This document shows positions 21,880 through 34,800 of a DNA stretch of 64,000 nucleotides, piece by piece. Source of the DNA: Thozetella sp. PMI_491. Taxonomy: Eukaryota > Ascomycota > Sordariomycetes > Chaetosphaeriales > Chaetosphaeriaceae. The stretch is from positions 1,349,762 to 1,413,761 of the forward strand of contig MU270015.1 of NCBI GenBank assembly GCA_021432635.1, given 5' to 3'. The notes under the pieces were generated by a model. That model had not been told where the DNA came from. It did not search any database and saw only the letters and a list, made by a program, of their open reading frames with translations. Position 1 is the stretch's first letter. Every line of letters starts with the position of its first letter. Made by a program: the position numbers and the translations under genes.

Positions 21880-23790
21880 TCATGCTCTCGATAACAAGAA
21901 ACCGTCATTCTGCAACTTCTGAAACATTTGACTCGGGTCGTACTTCTTGGACACCTGTGTTAACCTGTCCAGGGTCTCCGTATCCCGCGTAGCAAGCGGG
22001 TTTTGGTCCCGCGCAGCATCGTTCGCATAAATATATGAGAGATTCAATCCACGTGCTTGTCCCAGGCTCTCCCATTCCTTGGTAGTATCAATTGCAACAG
22101 AGCGGGCTAGATCATCGTCGGCTTCTTTCTCCCAGTCCACTAGCGTCGTCCACCCTAAATCGAAAAAGAAGGCATCAGCGACCGGACCATCACCATCGAT
22201 TGCCCATCTTGTAGCTTACACTGCTGAGCCCCGGGAGGGATTCCCATGGAATTACCGCCTGCATCGATACCCCGTTGAATCATGTGTTCGCTAACGTGTT
22301 GAACAACAAAGGTTTGGTTGGCCCCCGTCGCATTTCGGACGTCGATAGCTTTCGCCAGCCAGAAGCGGTATACTTCTTTGAACAACTCCGCGTCCGGGCG
22401 GGAACTGTAGCCTCTATAGTCATGGCTGATAGGCTCTTGTTAGATAAAGACAATTTAAGTCCTGCAGGGGCAGCGCTCTACTTACCGGGCTGGCGTAGAT
22501 GAAATGGTAGCTGCAACCAGTTGATTTATGACGTTGAAAGTCAAATTTGATCCTGGAACTGCTGCTGCAAGCGGCTCAATGTCGAAGAAGTGGGAAAACA
22601 CATCCGGGGGCCGTTCCAAAGGCTTGCCGTAAATTAGCATGAGAGCGATGGTGTCAATCCCGATGTTGAGAGCGACGTTAGAATTCGCATCGGATGCTCC
22701 GTTCTGCTGCCAGTTGTAAAAGGCATCGATCAGGTCATCTACCTTGTCTGGGGTATATATGTTTATGAGACCCCACACCGTATAGACGGGTACGGTAAAA
22801 AGGTCGAAGCGTGTCACGACACCGAAGTTGGCGCCTCCACCTGAGTGCCCAGAAGAGGTCTTGGTTCTCCTCGGAATTTGCATTTAGAATCTTCCCATCC
22901 GATGTCACTACCTATGTATAAGAGAGTCAGCAACAACACAATAGCTATAAGACTTGTTAGTCAATCAATACCTCGAAGTTTTTCACGGTGTCAGCGGCAA
23001 AGCCCCATGTTGGGAGGTGGAAATACCCTCCTGCACAAAGGTTAGTCGGCAAAAGGCAAGGCTAAAATGGAGCGACGCCGGGGCCAACAAACCTCCAAGC
23101 AGGAGTCCCCCAACACCAACCCCCGGGACTCTCCCACCGAGAACGACGAGGCGATGAGGATCCAAAGCCGCGTACACATCGCCCCAGCGAGCAGCAGGGC
23201 CGATACTTGCGAACTTGGCATCGCTAGATACGCTGACCGAGTTGAGTCGCCCTAAATCAAGGAGGATGCCATGTTCGCCGACGCTAGACCAGCCCGGGTT
23301 TGGTGAATGACCACCGCTCCGAATAGAAAATTTCAAACGGAAAAAGTTTATGATCCGGAGTACAATTGACACCTCTTCCGCATTTTTGGGTTGGATAATG
23401 CAGAAAGGCTCAAAGATGCACGTTTGAGACCTGTAACTCATTCCCTTTAGAATTCTTTCATGAAAATGTGCCCGAGAATTTAGATAGTGTTAGCGCTACG
23501 TACCAATTTTCGTCGACGACGGTCTGGTTCAGAGGTCGTACGTCAACAGCTCCTCCGAGTTTGCTCTTCGCGAGCAGGCAGCCGATGTTCAGCACACCGC
23601 CAGCCGTGTCTGTGCTGGCGAGACGGTTCCCCAGAGTCTCGATCTCAGAGGAGGGCACGCCGAGACCTTGGCTAAACGATACAAACTCGTCCCGCGCGCG
23701 AATGGTTTGCTTTTCGTTGGAATCCATCGATGTGACCACCACCGTGATAATGGCGCCGAGCAGTGCTATAGAGCATTGGTAAATCTTCAT
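21880..23790 (-). CDS. secreted FAD-linked oxidoreductase (PCMH/BBE type), frameshifted
   Basis: Six exons fit splice signals and phase: 23790..23504, 23430..23093, 23030..22972, 22911..22486, 22413..22220 and 22154..21880. The start MKIYQCSIALLGAIITVVV is a signal peptide. FSIRSGGHSPNPG carries the histidine that covalently binds FAD in this family. GGRVPGVGVGGLLLGG and YFHLPTWGFAADTV follow, and the C-terminal BBE region ends KKYDPSQMFQKLQNDGF. These enzymes oxidise sugars, alkaloids and other secondary metabolites. In exon 4 the frame breaks: NQDLFWALR is in one frame and GGGANFGVVTRF in another, near 22840-22850. The family sequence LFWALRGGGxNFGVV needs two more bases there. The summed exon length is one base more than a multiple of three. 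So the gene is probably broken, or the base call is wrong. Confidence 0.75.
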
Positions 23791-24579
23791 TTCGAAAAAG
23801 GGTGAGGTTCGATGAACTCTGACGGGGGAAACAAGAAGGCCATAGTATTATCCTGTGGCCCTCTTGCGGGTGCGCGGAACTTTTGCAGGGAGGATGCTTT
23901 ACCTACCTAGAGGGTAATGGCCAAAGCGTTTGCTCTAGTGAGTGGCCTGAGCTCTTCTTGCAGGCGTTTGTATGTGTCGACTCGCTTCTCGTCTGTTGTT
24001 TGCCTATCATGGTCGAACATGTAGTAGAGGTGGAGGGTTCGATCGTTTCCTTTTAGTCTAGCTCTGTCCAGGCGGGGTTAGGCTGGCGGGGGCACATGGT
24101 TGGTGGCTGGTATACCGCTCTTGCGCCGCTGCTCCGCACGAGATACTGAGGATTCCCCACTGTAGCTGACCAACAACCTTGGAATGGGGGCATGCAGGTT
24201 GGGAGTGTTGGGCGTGATGATTGGGCGTGATGATTGGTGCTGCCGAAAGTATTAGGATCCTCGAATATGGCACATACAGGGCCCGAAGCTTCTACCTTGT
24301 GGCGCTCTCCCGGCAACTCCGTGTTTCCCACTATTACCCGCGTGGATTACCAAGCGCTGCAGTGCGGCCGTCCTGGAAGCAAACAAAGCTTAACCCCCTA
24401 GATCGTTGCATTGCGTACAGGCGGTAGCCTGCTTCAATATCGCGTCGCTAATGGTCGATAGCGTAAGGGTCTTGTAGGTCGACGGCTAAAGCGGCAGGAT
24501 AAGGGGTAGTAATAAATTGGCGTATCAGGAGCCTACAACAGAGAGGAGGAGCCAACTGCATAATAGCCGGCTAACCTAG
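23791..24579. other. intergenic, no upstream P450 exons found
   Basis: Promoter of the FAD-linked oxidoreductase at its left end. I looked for the missing N-terminal part of the P450 on the plus strand and saw none. Confidence 0.4.
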
Positions 24580-24818
24580 TATCTATCGCTACTCATATAG
24601 GGGGCGGATATGTGATGTGTCCTGGTCGCTACTTTGCGAAACAAGAGATTTTGATCACAACCGCCTTGGTGGTAACTGAATATGAAATCGAGATTGTTCG
24701 GTGGGTAGGCTTTGATGGACGTGAATCCAGTGATCCGGCACAAGACGATCGGAAGTACGCAGGTCTGATCGCCATGCCTCTGGATCGGGACATGGAGATT
24801 CGGTGGAAGAGACGCTGA
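24580..24818 (+). pseudogene. orphan C-terminal fragment of a cytochrome P450
   Basis: The frame reads GGGYVMCPGRYFAKQEIL, the heme-binding loop of a P450 with its cysteine ligand. It runs on to the natural-looking end MPLDRDMEIRWKRR and a stop, about 75 residues. The remaining 400 or so residues expected for a P450 are absent upstream, although an acceptor-like CCTAG at 24575-24579 suggests that this was the last exon. It is a relic. Together with the broken FAD-linked oxidoreductase it may be what is left of a metabolite cluster. Confidence 0.7.
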
Positions 24819-25670
24819 AACGCGCAAAGATACCCCTTTCCTTTCATATTGGACTTACCTCGTTTTGATTTATAGTCAGCCACTTGGTATGGAGGAACTT
24901 CTTGTAGCAGGGGATCCATGACTAAAACCTCTCGTCGGCCTTTGAAGTCAAAAACGCATGAAATGTCAAACACGAGTGGTGAAGTAGTAGGTGCAGGCGT
25001 TGTCCATCGCTAGCTATTTGAGAACTATAATCTCTTGATGACACGCAGCCCGAAGCCAGACTTCTTCGGGCACGTGTACCATCCTAACACGAGAATATGG
25101 ATGATAATGACAAACCTTGATTATAAACACCATGCCAAACGCCACCGTCAGTCGGTGTGTTAAGATTGCTCTGGAACGTTCGTCACAACTCATGCGATCC
25201 TACACCTTCTTCAGAGCAATTCAGCGAAGACGATCTTTGTTCATAGTTGGTAAGACGGATTGGGGAACAGCTGGAGAGTGTATTTTATTGAGAAACTATG
25301 ATGTGGGGGTTAGCCAGGGTGTCACAAAGAAAGGTATACTCAGTTGATCGTAGAAAAGAAGTTGAAGACTTGCTTGCCATCCCAGCCATTGCTGAGAAGC
25401 TCGGCTTTCTTATATCCCCAATTTCCCTGCTCGCTCGACCGCTACTTGCTCGTTGCTGGTACGATCTCCGGGGCAGATCGAAGGACTGCGCTACCCCTGC
25501 TCGCTGGAAGCTCGGCGAGCTTCCACAGCGGTCACCTGACTGAGCTGACGCTCAGCTGCGGTCCCTTCCACAGCTGCTTTTGAAACATGGGGGAAGAGCT
25601 ACTGACCGCATCTTTCATAATAGCAGGGAGGGGCAGTGCAGATCCGTGTCGGTCACCCGTAGACACTACG
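24819..25670. other. intergenic with scattered short frames
   Basis: A minus-strand stretch near 24860-24970 ends in a good donor (ACGAG then GTAAGT) and could be an exon relic, but no family is recognised. Nothing else is supported. Confidence 0.3.
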
Positions 25671-25883
25671 CTAGCAAGCGGAATCGGAGGTCTGACGTAG
25701 ATCGCGGAGCACCGCGTTAGTGACTGGGTATTTAGTCGCGATAGATGCCTCATTTTGATCGCAGCTGTATGTACCTTCAACATTATAATCGCTAGCTTTA
25801 ATCCCTGCAAGGCCATACAAACCTTGACAGTTACCACTTGAGCCCGCATTAATAGCAATACTTGCGGCGTATTGAACGCACTT
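25671..25883 (-). pseudogene. cysteine-containing coding fragment without start
   Basis: 70 open codons run from just after a TAG (25886-25884) to a stop at 25671. They include QYAASIAINAGSSGNCQGLY, VEGTYSCDQNE and TNAVLRDLRQ. The composition (G, S, N, Y, four cysteines) resembles secreted fungal proteins. The frame could begin at an acceptor (TTGGTAG), but no upstream exon with a signal peptide is visible. Relic or unfinished exon. Confidence 0.3.
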
Positions 25884-28800
25884 CTACCAAATGATGACCT
25901 TATTTAAGTGCTTATTTGTGCATGGCCCGGTCATGGACTAGCCCCTAGCTGTCTGTGACGCGTCCATAGCCAACCCTGCAAAAGACTTTATACCCCCAGA
26001 CATTATTCTACAGACAGGATACACCGAAAATACTAGATTATATTATAACTAGTTGCTTCTTCCGTGTTCCAACTATCTTGTATGTAGCCCCCTGGTTTTA
26101 GGGCTGCTAAGAACCGTAGCCCCTCACCATCCATTTTCAATAGCCTAAACACTAGGTTTTAGGCTGTCATTCGTTGGTGCAACTAGGTCTGCTAGCCTGG
26201 AGTTGGGATGGGGCAGCCGCAACCCCGGCTGCGGCTGGGAATACTAACATGCTACCTCGGTGTTGGGGCTGCGGATAACGACAGCCCCGCGCCAGCTATT
26301 TTCGACAGCCCTAACACCAAGTTTTAGTATTTAATTGTAATCTGCTACAATACCCTCGTCCATGAAAGGCCATTCAACAGGTATTATTTTGTAAATTCTA
26401 AGTTTGCTCAGTGAAATATTGGCAGTAAATAGTTCATTAATCTCTCCGAGGCTACAATGGCCCCTCATCCCTAGACTACAGAATTAGCACATTTACATGA
26501 CGAAGCGGATACCGCCTTAGACGTATCCTAACTTTCCTCGAATGTCACATATAGGCTATTAGATAGGTATGCAATGTGAAGACGGTACGATGGTGGTACT
26601 AATGGAGATACAGCTGGCGAGAAGACTTGTTTCGCATTCGCCCACGACAACATACGATCTACATTTTGAATAACACTAGTCCCGCTAGCTATTATACAGG
26701 ACACCTAAAGATTTGATAAGAACATTGGGTCCCATAATCAGGCGGCACTAAACAGTGACATGGACGTCATGGTCGCTTGTTCGGCAGCATAGGTTGGATT
26801 TGAAACAATGGAGATGATGCCAACAGTAAAAAGGTGCCTAGTTGGCAGCACCTAGAACATACTATTGGGCTGTGGTCAATATGAAGATATTCAGCACACA
26901 CCCGCACAAGTGAAATCTAAGGGCCTCCTTTTCATGCTGACTAGCTGTTAATTACGGGAGGATGAGCTGCCTCCTTCAACAGGATGAGGAAAGTTCATAT
27001 CGTATTGAGAAGTCAAGCGCAATATAATCGACGAGATTGGGGATCGGAAGGCGATTACTACGGTAGCTTATAACTCCGCGTGAAATTCCCGGCTAGTGAA
27101 ATTAGGGTAGAAAATTTAACCTTATGATACCTCACAGAGACAACACAGAGCTAACGTGTACTACATTATTTCGGTATCTCTGCGCGACCTGCTTGAATTA
27201 TACACTGCGCAAAGCGTTCACTTAAGTTGTGTACCGGATCTGACTGTAGGCAATCCATCATAATGCATCATAATATCAGTAACTTGTATCGATCCAGCTA
27301 TATCCATTTGGCCACAACTGGCTCTTCGTCACAGCCGATGTAGCTACTGTTTCGGTAACGCGGCTGCCAGTATCCGAGCCGTCACCAGTATTGCTATACT
27401 CTTCGAAAATTCTAACAAACAATTCATGTTAGCCTTCCCAGATATTTCGGTACACAACAGTTTTAGGCTTTCTTACGGAGTGGCATCTGCAGCTAACGTG
27501 GTCCAACCTGCCGGGGCCACTACGCCAGTCAAGGTGCTGTACTGATAAATAACACGGGCCAAAACTCGCCATGGTCGACCCAAGTAGACATTCTTGGAGA
27601 GGGATGCCCCGGACACAGATGTAATCTATCGCCAATTAGTGAAGCGTTCCCTGTTCGATGATAGGGTATGTCGCGTACCGTAGAGTGGTCAATTACGTAC
27701 CACGCAGGATCAGTTGCAGTTTCTCGTGAATTGGCAGTGATGGCACCCCCGGCTTTTGAAGCAATAGTACACTCCCCAAACCAGGCAGCAGCATTGCCAA
27801 AAATGTAGTCAGTTGCACCAGCGATGTAGCAGTTGCTGTAGTACTGGTACCCAGCTTTGGCATACAGCCTGAACGAGGTGTTAGTTAGGCTTCTTAGCCG
27901 GGCATCGCAGCACGGCGGGCAGTTAGGAAGCTTACGTATCCTGGTAGCCATCAAATTTACAACCGTAATATCCTTGTTTATCACCATTAGCTGTCAGAGC
28001 GACTGCTTGAGCGCCTTGGCCGTATCCATTCACAACATTGACGTTATAGAGTCTGAAATTGCTGCTCTTCACTTGCAGAGTGCTACTGGCATCCAGATTC
28101 CCTGCTTCTGGTGAAGATATCGTATGGTTAATATTGACCGTATTTGATTTGTACGTCCCTGAGCTGAAAATCTGTAAATTGTCTGCGTTCAACTGCATTG
28201 TGCCAGACGACTTCTGCAAGAGGCTCACCACTTACTCAGTTGTGGAGCCGTAGATTGTCAGTGGCCCTCCATAAGTAATCGTAATCTGCTCGTTATATGT
28301 GCCTGGATAAATAAAGATGCATGCTGAACCCGTGCCAGAGAGTGAGGCTAGAGCGGCCGAAATTGTTTGGTACCATCCGCTCGTTGTCGCTCCAGCTTGG
28401 ACGCTCAAGCATCCGGCGGGCGCACTAGTTCGAGATGCTCGTTTCTCCACCGCTGGAGTGCCAACAGTCGTAGAAATAAGAGTCAGGGCTATCGTTAGCC
28501 ACATGGCAAATGCTCTGGCCATCGTACGCGCAGTTGTCAGAGGCAACGGACGGCGGTGGTCTTAGTTGTAGGCGAACTTCTTGGCTCCCGCACCTCCGAC
28601 TACATCAATCCGTATATATGCTTAGCAATCCCAAGTAAAGCCTATTTTCGGAGAAATCCTCGGGATACCGTAGATTTTCGAGATCCACGAGTTATATGGC
28701 TTGTTTCTCGGCTGTAGGGAGTTGGTTACTCGCCTTCTAGACTGAAGCTGACTATCGTACCGGAGACCATGGTGCGGACAGCAAATGGCAATACCTTGTC

Positions 28801-31800
28801 GTATTAGCGCTGTGGGGTATTCTGGGGAATTGTCCTGGCAATTCCGTCAATAGGAGCCCCGAGCTTCGAAAGTACCCAAGGCTTACTTCCTCGATAATTC
28901 CGACCGTTAACGCGACCATTGCCGCCTAGCATGATAGTTGCAGGTCCGCCAGCGGCAAAACACTAGGCTTGGTGCCCCGAAAGGGACGTGGTGTTATTTC
29001 GATCTGGCGGAATAGGAAGATGGCGGGGTGGCGATATCGACCTATCAATCGCGTTGGGGGGAGGGCACGATCGGAGACTTGGCGCGTAAGTGCTAGATGC
29101 ACAGGCGGGTCTTTAGTGCACGTCTCCCTGAACATATGAACGGGAACTTCCCAAAACGAGTATGCAAAACGTGCTGCAAGAACGATATACGCATGCACGA
29201 TATTGGCGGTAGGTTAGTTTAGCCCAGCCGTGAAAGGCTTATTCCGTCTTCTGCGTGTCACCAAATGCCGTCAACAATGATTCCACCAATCAGAGCTGTA
29301 ATCCGCCAACCACCAGCGCGTCCAACCCAACTCTGGCTCTCGGAAGCCCGCTTGTGAGTAGCTACTAGTAGCTTTTGCCGAAATTACTTTCGTCCTTGAG
29401 CGGCAGGAGATCTACAGTGTGATCCCTCCTCGTAGATTGAAAAGGCACTGGGTATGTGCGAACCTGTATCCCCACCAATTGAGGCAGGAATCTTCTCTTA
29501 GCTAGCTCCAGTCTATTTGACATATCCAAGCTCTATTGCCTCCCCGCATCTCTGCACGCCAAGTATCGGCCTTGTGGTAGACGTCGTGCAATCCCTCTAC
29601 TTCTCAGCTTGAGGTTTACTCAGTGCAATGGCCCGCCTCATTTCTATTTCGCTTATAGCAGTTGTGGCAGCCGCAGCCAACTTGCCTCTGGACTCACCCA
29701 CGCGTGTCGTTGAGCGAGCAGCAACTTGCACGCCCAAGGCTGGCGGCAGCAGCTCCGTCGACGATGTGCCCGCTATGCAATCTGCCATAGCGGCCTGTCC
29801 ATCCGGTACTATCGTGATCCCGGCATCCACTACGTACTACGTAAACTCGGCCTTCAGCTTCGCTGGCTGCACCGGCTGTACGTTTGAGATCGAGGGACTG
29901 CTCAAGGTTGCGAGCGACACCGCCTACTGGGGCGGCAAGACCGCCATCTTTACCATGAGTGGTATCACCGGCGCCAAGGTGTATTCAGCAACAGGCTCGG
30001 GCGTTATCGACGGCAACGGCCAGGACGCGTACGACCTTTTCGCCCAGGATTCGTCATATCGTCGCCCAACCCTGTTTTGGATCTCCGGGTCCAAGAACAT
30101 CATCTTGCAAAACCTCAAATTTAAGAACGCGCCGAACGTCTTTCACTCAGCTCGAGGTGATTCCACCAATATCCAGTATATTGATGTTACCTTGTCGGCA
30201 ACATCGAAGAGCAGCAACCCTGCTAAAAACACCGATGGCTGGGACATTGGCCCAGCATCCTATGTCACCATCAGTGGTGCGAAAGTGACCAACGACGATG
30301 ATTGTGTCGCGTTTAAGCCTGGGGCTAATTACATCACGGTGACGGATATTACCTGTACTGGCAGCCACGGCCTATCGGTAGGCAGTCTCGGGTCGACAGA
30401 TACCGATACAGTTTCCAATATCCTCGTTAGTGGAGCTACCATGATCGACTCAACTAAAGCGGCAGGCATAAAACTGTATCCTGGCGGCAGTAGCCACGGA
30501 ACAGGGGTCGTCAAAAACGTCACCTGGGAGAACGTGGTCGTGCAAAACAGCGACTATGCGTTCCAGATTCAGTCGTGTTATAACGAAGACACGTCTTACT
30601 GCACGAGCAACCCAAGCGATGGGCAGCTTTCGGGGATTGTCGTCAAGAATTTCTCTGGCACGACCAGCTCCAAATACGACCCGGTAGTCATGAACCTAAA
30701 TTGTCCAGCTGATGGGACATGTGGGGTAACCATGAGTGGGATCACAGTGAAAGCACCAAGTGGACAGGCTAAGATTCTGTGCGCAAGCACGCCCAGCTCC
30801 CTCGGAGTCACCTGCAGCAGCGGCGCTAGCGGTTGAGTAGAAAGGAGCTGCACGCGCATACTTCCATCCCAGACCTGCTTTCTCACGACGTGCACGCCGA
30901 TCAATGTCAATAGGCCTTGCTTATTGGATTTAGTCGCAATTGTATATGGCTAGATTGCACAATGTTCTTCGTATAGTAAATAAGTTGAGGAAGGCTTGGA
31001 CTGCCATGAAATTCACTAGAAGCTAGGTCACAATGGAAAGAACGAAGACAAGTGCTCAAGATGTTCGATCTCTCGCCCCAAGCTTTTAGGGCCGGAAGAG
31101 TCTAAGCCATGTAGCTCTCACTAGGAAGCATCCAGAGCGTGAAGAGGATTACAGACACCAAACAGCTCGTTTGTCGGCGCAGCTCCCCCAGACTGGATGT
31201 GTGTAGACAATCGCTCCTAGGCAAGGTATATGGTTCTCTGATAACCTGCTAATCAGAATTATTTTAGTCAGTCCTCAAGATAATTACCTTGGCCGTTCAA
31301 ATTACTAATCCTACTGCTTAGTCTATTCCTTAACATCTACCGATCTTTTGAACGATATATAGGTAACGCGTGAAGAAGCTTCCGGTACTCGCATACGCAT
31401 GAAATGATAGGAAAGGAAGAAGTCATAGCTGAGATGAACACAGTCACAGGTTGGGGTGGACAATAGCCGATCTCAGGTCGGTATTTGGACTTCACCAGGT
31501 ATAGCTGACATGGTGCACTGCCCTTGACTTCCATGCAAAGGAGATAATGGAGAAGTCGGGTATAAGACGAAAGAGGAAGTGTAGGGTCCTCTCGATGATC
31601 CTAGATTCGGCTTTGGTCTGGAAATGGCTAGGGTGCTGCGCCTAGCATAAGAAGAAAACGGGAGGAAGCTTTATAACGGTCCAACTGTTTCTCAGTTCAC
31701 AAACTGAGGCCTTTCCATTCGAGGGAATATAGCGGATGATCAGAGGAAAGAATTAACAGAGTGGGAGAAGGATACAATTAAGGGCAGTAACCAGCTACGA

Positions 31801-34800
31801 AAGGAGATATCCGTGTGGGATTTCTTTAAATAGACTTACCCGCTTAGTATCAGTAGTTTCCACATATGGGTTTGACCAATCCCAGTTTCTAGGCGGGGCC
31901 TCTCTTAAGAGCTGTCAAATTCCTATAACACAACCTTCGACGGAAGTGTTATACCTACAAACAAAGGGCCGAGTCCCATTCCGGGGCACAATGATAGACG
32001 CACCGGGTACGAGTCTTAAAGCAGAAATTGGCACTTCTTTGATATTTTGTTGACAAATTATCCACTGCAAAGGGAAAATTACATCTTCCCTCTCACAAAA
32101 GCGCACTCTCTAGCTTAGAAAGTTTCATGTGGCTAGCAAGGACGTGTAACAAAGACGTACATCACGTATGAATAAAATCGTTGGGGCTATATCCACTCTT
32201 CGGAGAAGTTCAACAAAGGTAGAGCGAGACTACTACGGCAGCAATGTAGGAGATGCTTCAATACACCTTAAACAAATCAGCGAGGCTCGCTCCGCGGTCC
32301 GTTTTGGCTAGGCATAGCCTTACTTATATAAGTTTCGGGAGCTACTAGGATCAGTTTGCGGCTGAGGCCAAGCCCGCAAGCTTGCACTCGTTCGGTTGTC
32401 GTAGCCTCACTCAGAACGCACCTTGTTGCGGCTAAACATTCGGGCAGTGGGTGCATAGCGAGCATACGCGTTCATCGGAATGCCGCGCATGTTTGCACGC
32501 ACAGGCAATGCGACTGTTGACATGCTGAGTCGCCGTTATTTTCCTTCTCAGCATCAAAATTACGATATTATCGAAATACGAGACACTGACTCTTGCTTTG
32601 CAATTGCTGAAACTTTAAAAATCGGCTATCTGCTGCCACGGACGACGACACCCTAGCAGCCAAAGTTCCGAGGTACGCTAAAGTCTAGTTATGCATATTT
32701 ATAGAGGTTTATAAATATTCTAGTCTGCATAAGCCAAGGAATCCATGTGCTCCGCGGGATGCAGCATAGTAAACCAGTCCGAGTCAGACACCGGTGTACA
32801 CGCATTGCATCCCTTTTCCATCGAATTAGAGTATCCACATGTGCTCATGCTCGACTCGAGCTACAGTACTTGCGTCCGTGCAAGAGCCAGAAATATGCCC
32901 GTGCAAGGTTATTCCACTTTATAGCCACAGCAAGCAGCTTTCAGGCGCTAGAAACACGGGAGGATAGGATGGATATCTTCTATATGTCTCCGTGCAAAAT
33001 TTGTAGGAGAAAGGGCGCCGGACTGATACACTCACAGATTGACCAAGCAAGGAGCTTTCACGGTGGAGCAATTGCTGCGCATCATCGCTGTGTGCCTTAA
33101 CAACAAGCACGCGTGCATGACGAAGATAGCGTATTCGTGAGCCGAATGTCGAGGTCAAAATAATAGGAGAAGTATCCAATGTGTCTTTACTAGGTCATCC
33201 ATCGCACCTGGTGAGGCTAAGCGAGCGTAATAGGTAAATTCCGAGACGATAAAATCAGTGGGCTTTCGCCCCCCTCCCCCACCCCCACACACCCGATCGA
33301 GTTTCCCGGTCCCATCCGGGAAGAGGGGGTGGAATGGAGTCGTTGTCTTCTCTGTGCCGTGGATCTCATGTTCCGCATTGCATTGCATGCGAGTCGAACA
33401 TAGGACTTGGTTGACTTCTGGCATTATAGCCATGAGGCGGAGTCTAGAGCGATGGAGTCATGGTTCATCCGACTTTGAATGATTCTGGGATTAGAATTAT
33501 GGATTTATCTATGTGGGAAGTTTAGTCGACAAAATTCTATAAAAGACTGTTGAGCGCGCCACTTCCTCAGGTCACAATCAGTCACTATCGACATCAACCA
33601 CATTCATTTAGCACAAGCTTCATAATCGGCTGCCTCTCGTTACAGCGACACCCTCGTTAAACAACCAAAAAGTCATTTCATCAAAACTACTCAACCTCGA
33701 AGTTCTCCCTTAATCTTTAAAAAAAAAATGGCTGTTCTTTCCCGTGTGATGCAGGGCTCTGTCGCTCTCCTCGCTGCAACCTCAGCCAGCGCATCGCCTA
33801 TCGAGCGTCGGGCTGTCATTAATCACACCGATGTTCTCGGATTCCCCGAGGCCGTCCCTGGTGGCTCTCTTGGCGCGGTCTATGAGGCCTACAAGCCTTT
33901 CCTCAAGGTAGTTAATGGTTGTGTTCCTTTCCCGGCTGTCGACGCCGACGGAAACACCAGGTTAGTCCCAATTCAGACCAGTGGCGGTCTCCATTCCAGC
34001 TAACCAACATATCCTTCTACAGCGGCGGTCTCAAGCCAACTGGCGGCTCCAGTGATGACTGCTCTAGCAGCCCTGGCCAGATCTATGCTCGCGCCGGAAC
34101 TTACAACGGTCGCTATGGCGTCATGTACTCCTGGTAAGGAACAAAAAGACGGCCTAGATATCTCCCGTAAAGAGCCTAACAATATTATTAGGTATTTCCC
34201 CAAGGATGAGCCTTCAAGCGGCCTCGGCCACCGCCACGACTGGGAGGGCGTTGTCGTCTGGCTTGCCTCCCCTGACCTCACCAGTGTTGACAATATCCTT
34301 GCTGTTTGCCCTTCCTCTAACGGCGATTGGTCCTGCTCTACCGCCGACTACCCCCTCTCGGGCACCTCACCGCTTATCCAGTACAAGAGCAACTGGCCGT
34401 CTCAGCACGGGCTTGAGGCTACCAGCACTATCGGTGGTCAGCAGCCCTTGGTTGCTTGGGAGAGCCTCCCCTCTCCTGCCCGCGATTCCCTCTCCACAAC
34501 TAGCTTCGAAGATGTCTCGGTGCCTTTCATTGACGCTAATTTGGAAACAAACCTCGCCAAAGCCACCTTCTGAATAGGAGATATGAGTTTAGATGCATAG
34601 ATAGAAGGGGCTAAATTAACAAATGATGATCATTATATAAATAGAAAGTAAATGTTGAGGCCAACTGCTCTCCACTGGTACATTATTAAAATAAGAACAA
34701 AACAAATAGCCAGAACATTCAAGTTTAGGTATGTGAATGGTAGATTTCTCAACTAGGATTGTCGATGGGGATACAAATATTATACCATCTTGTTAGTCAG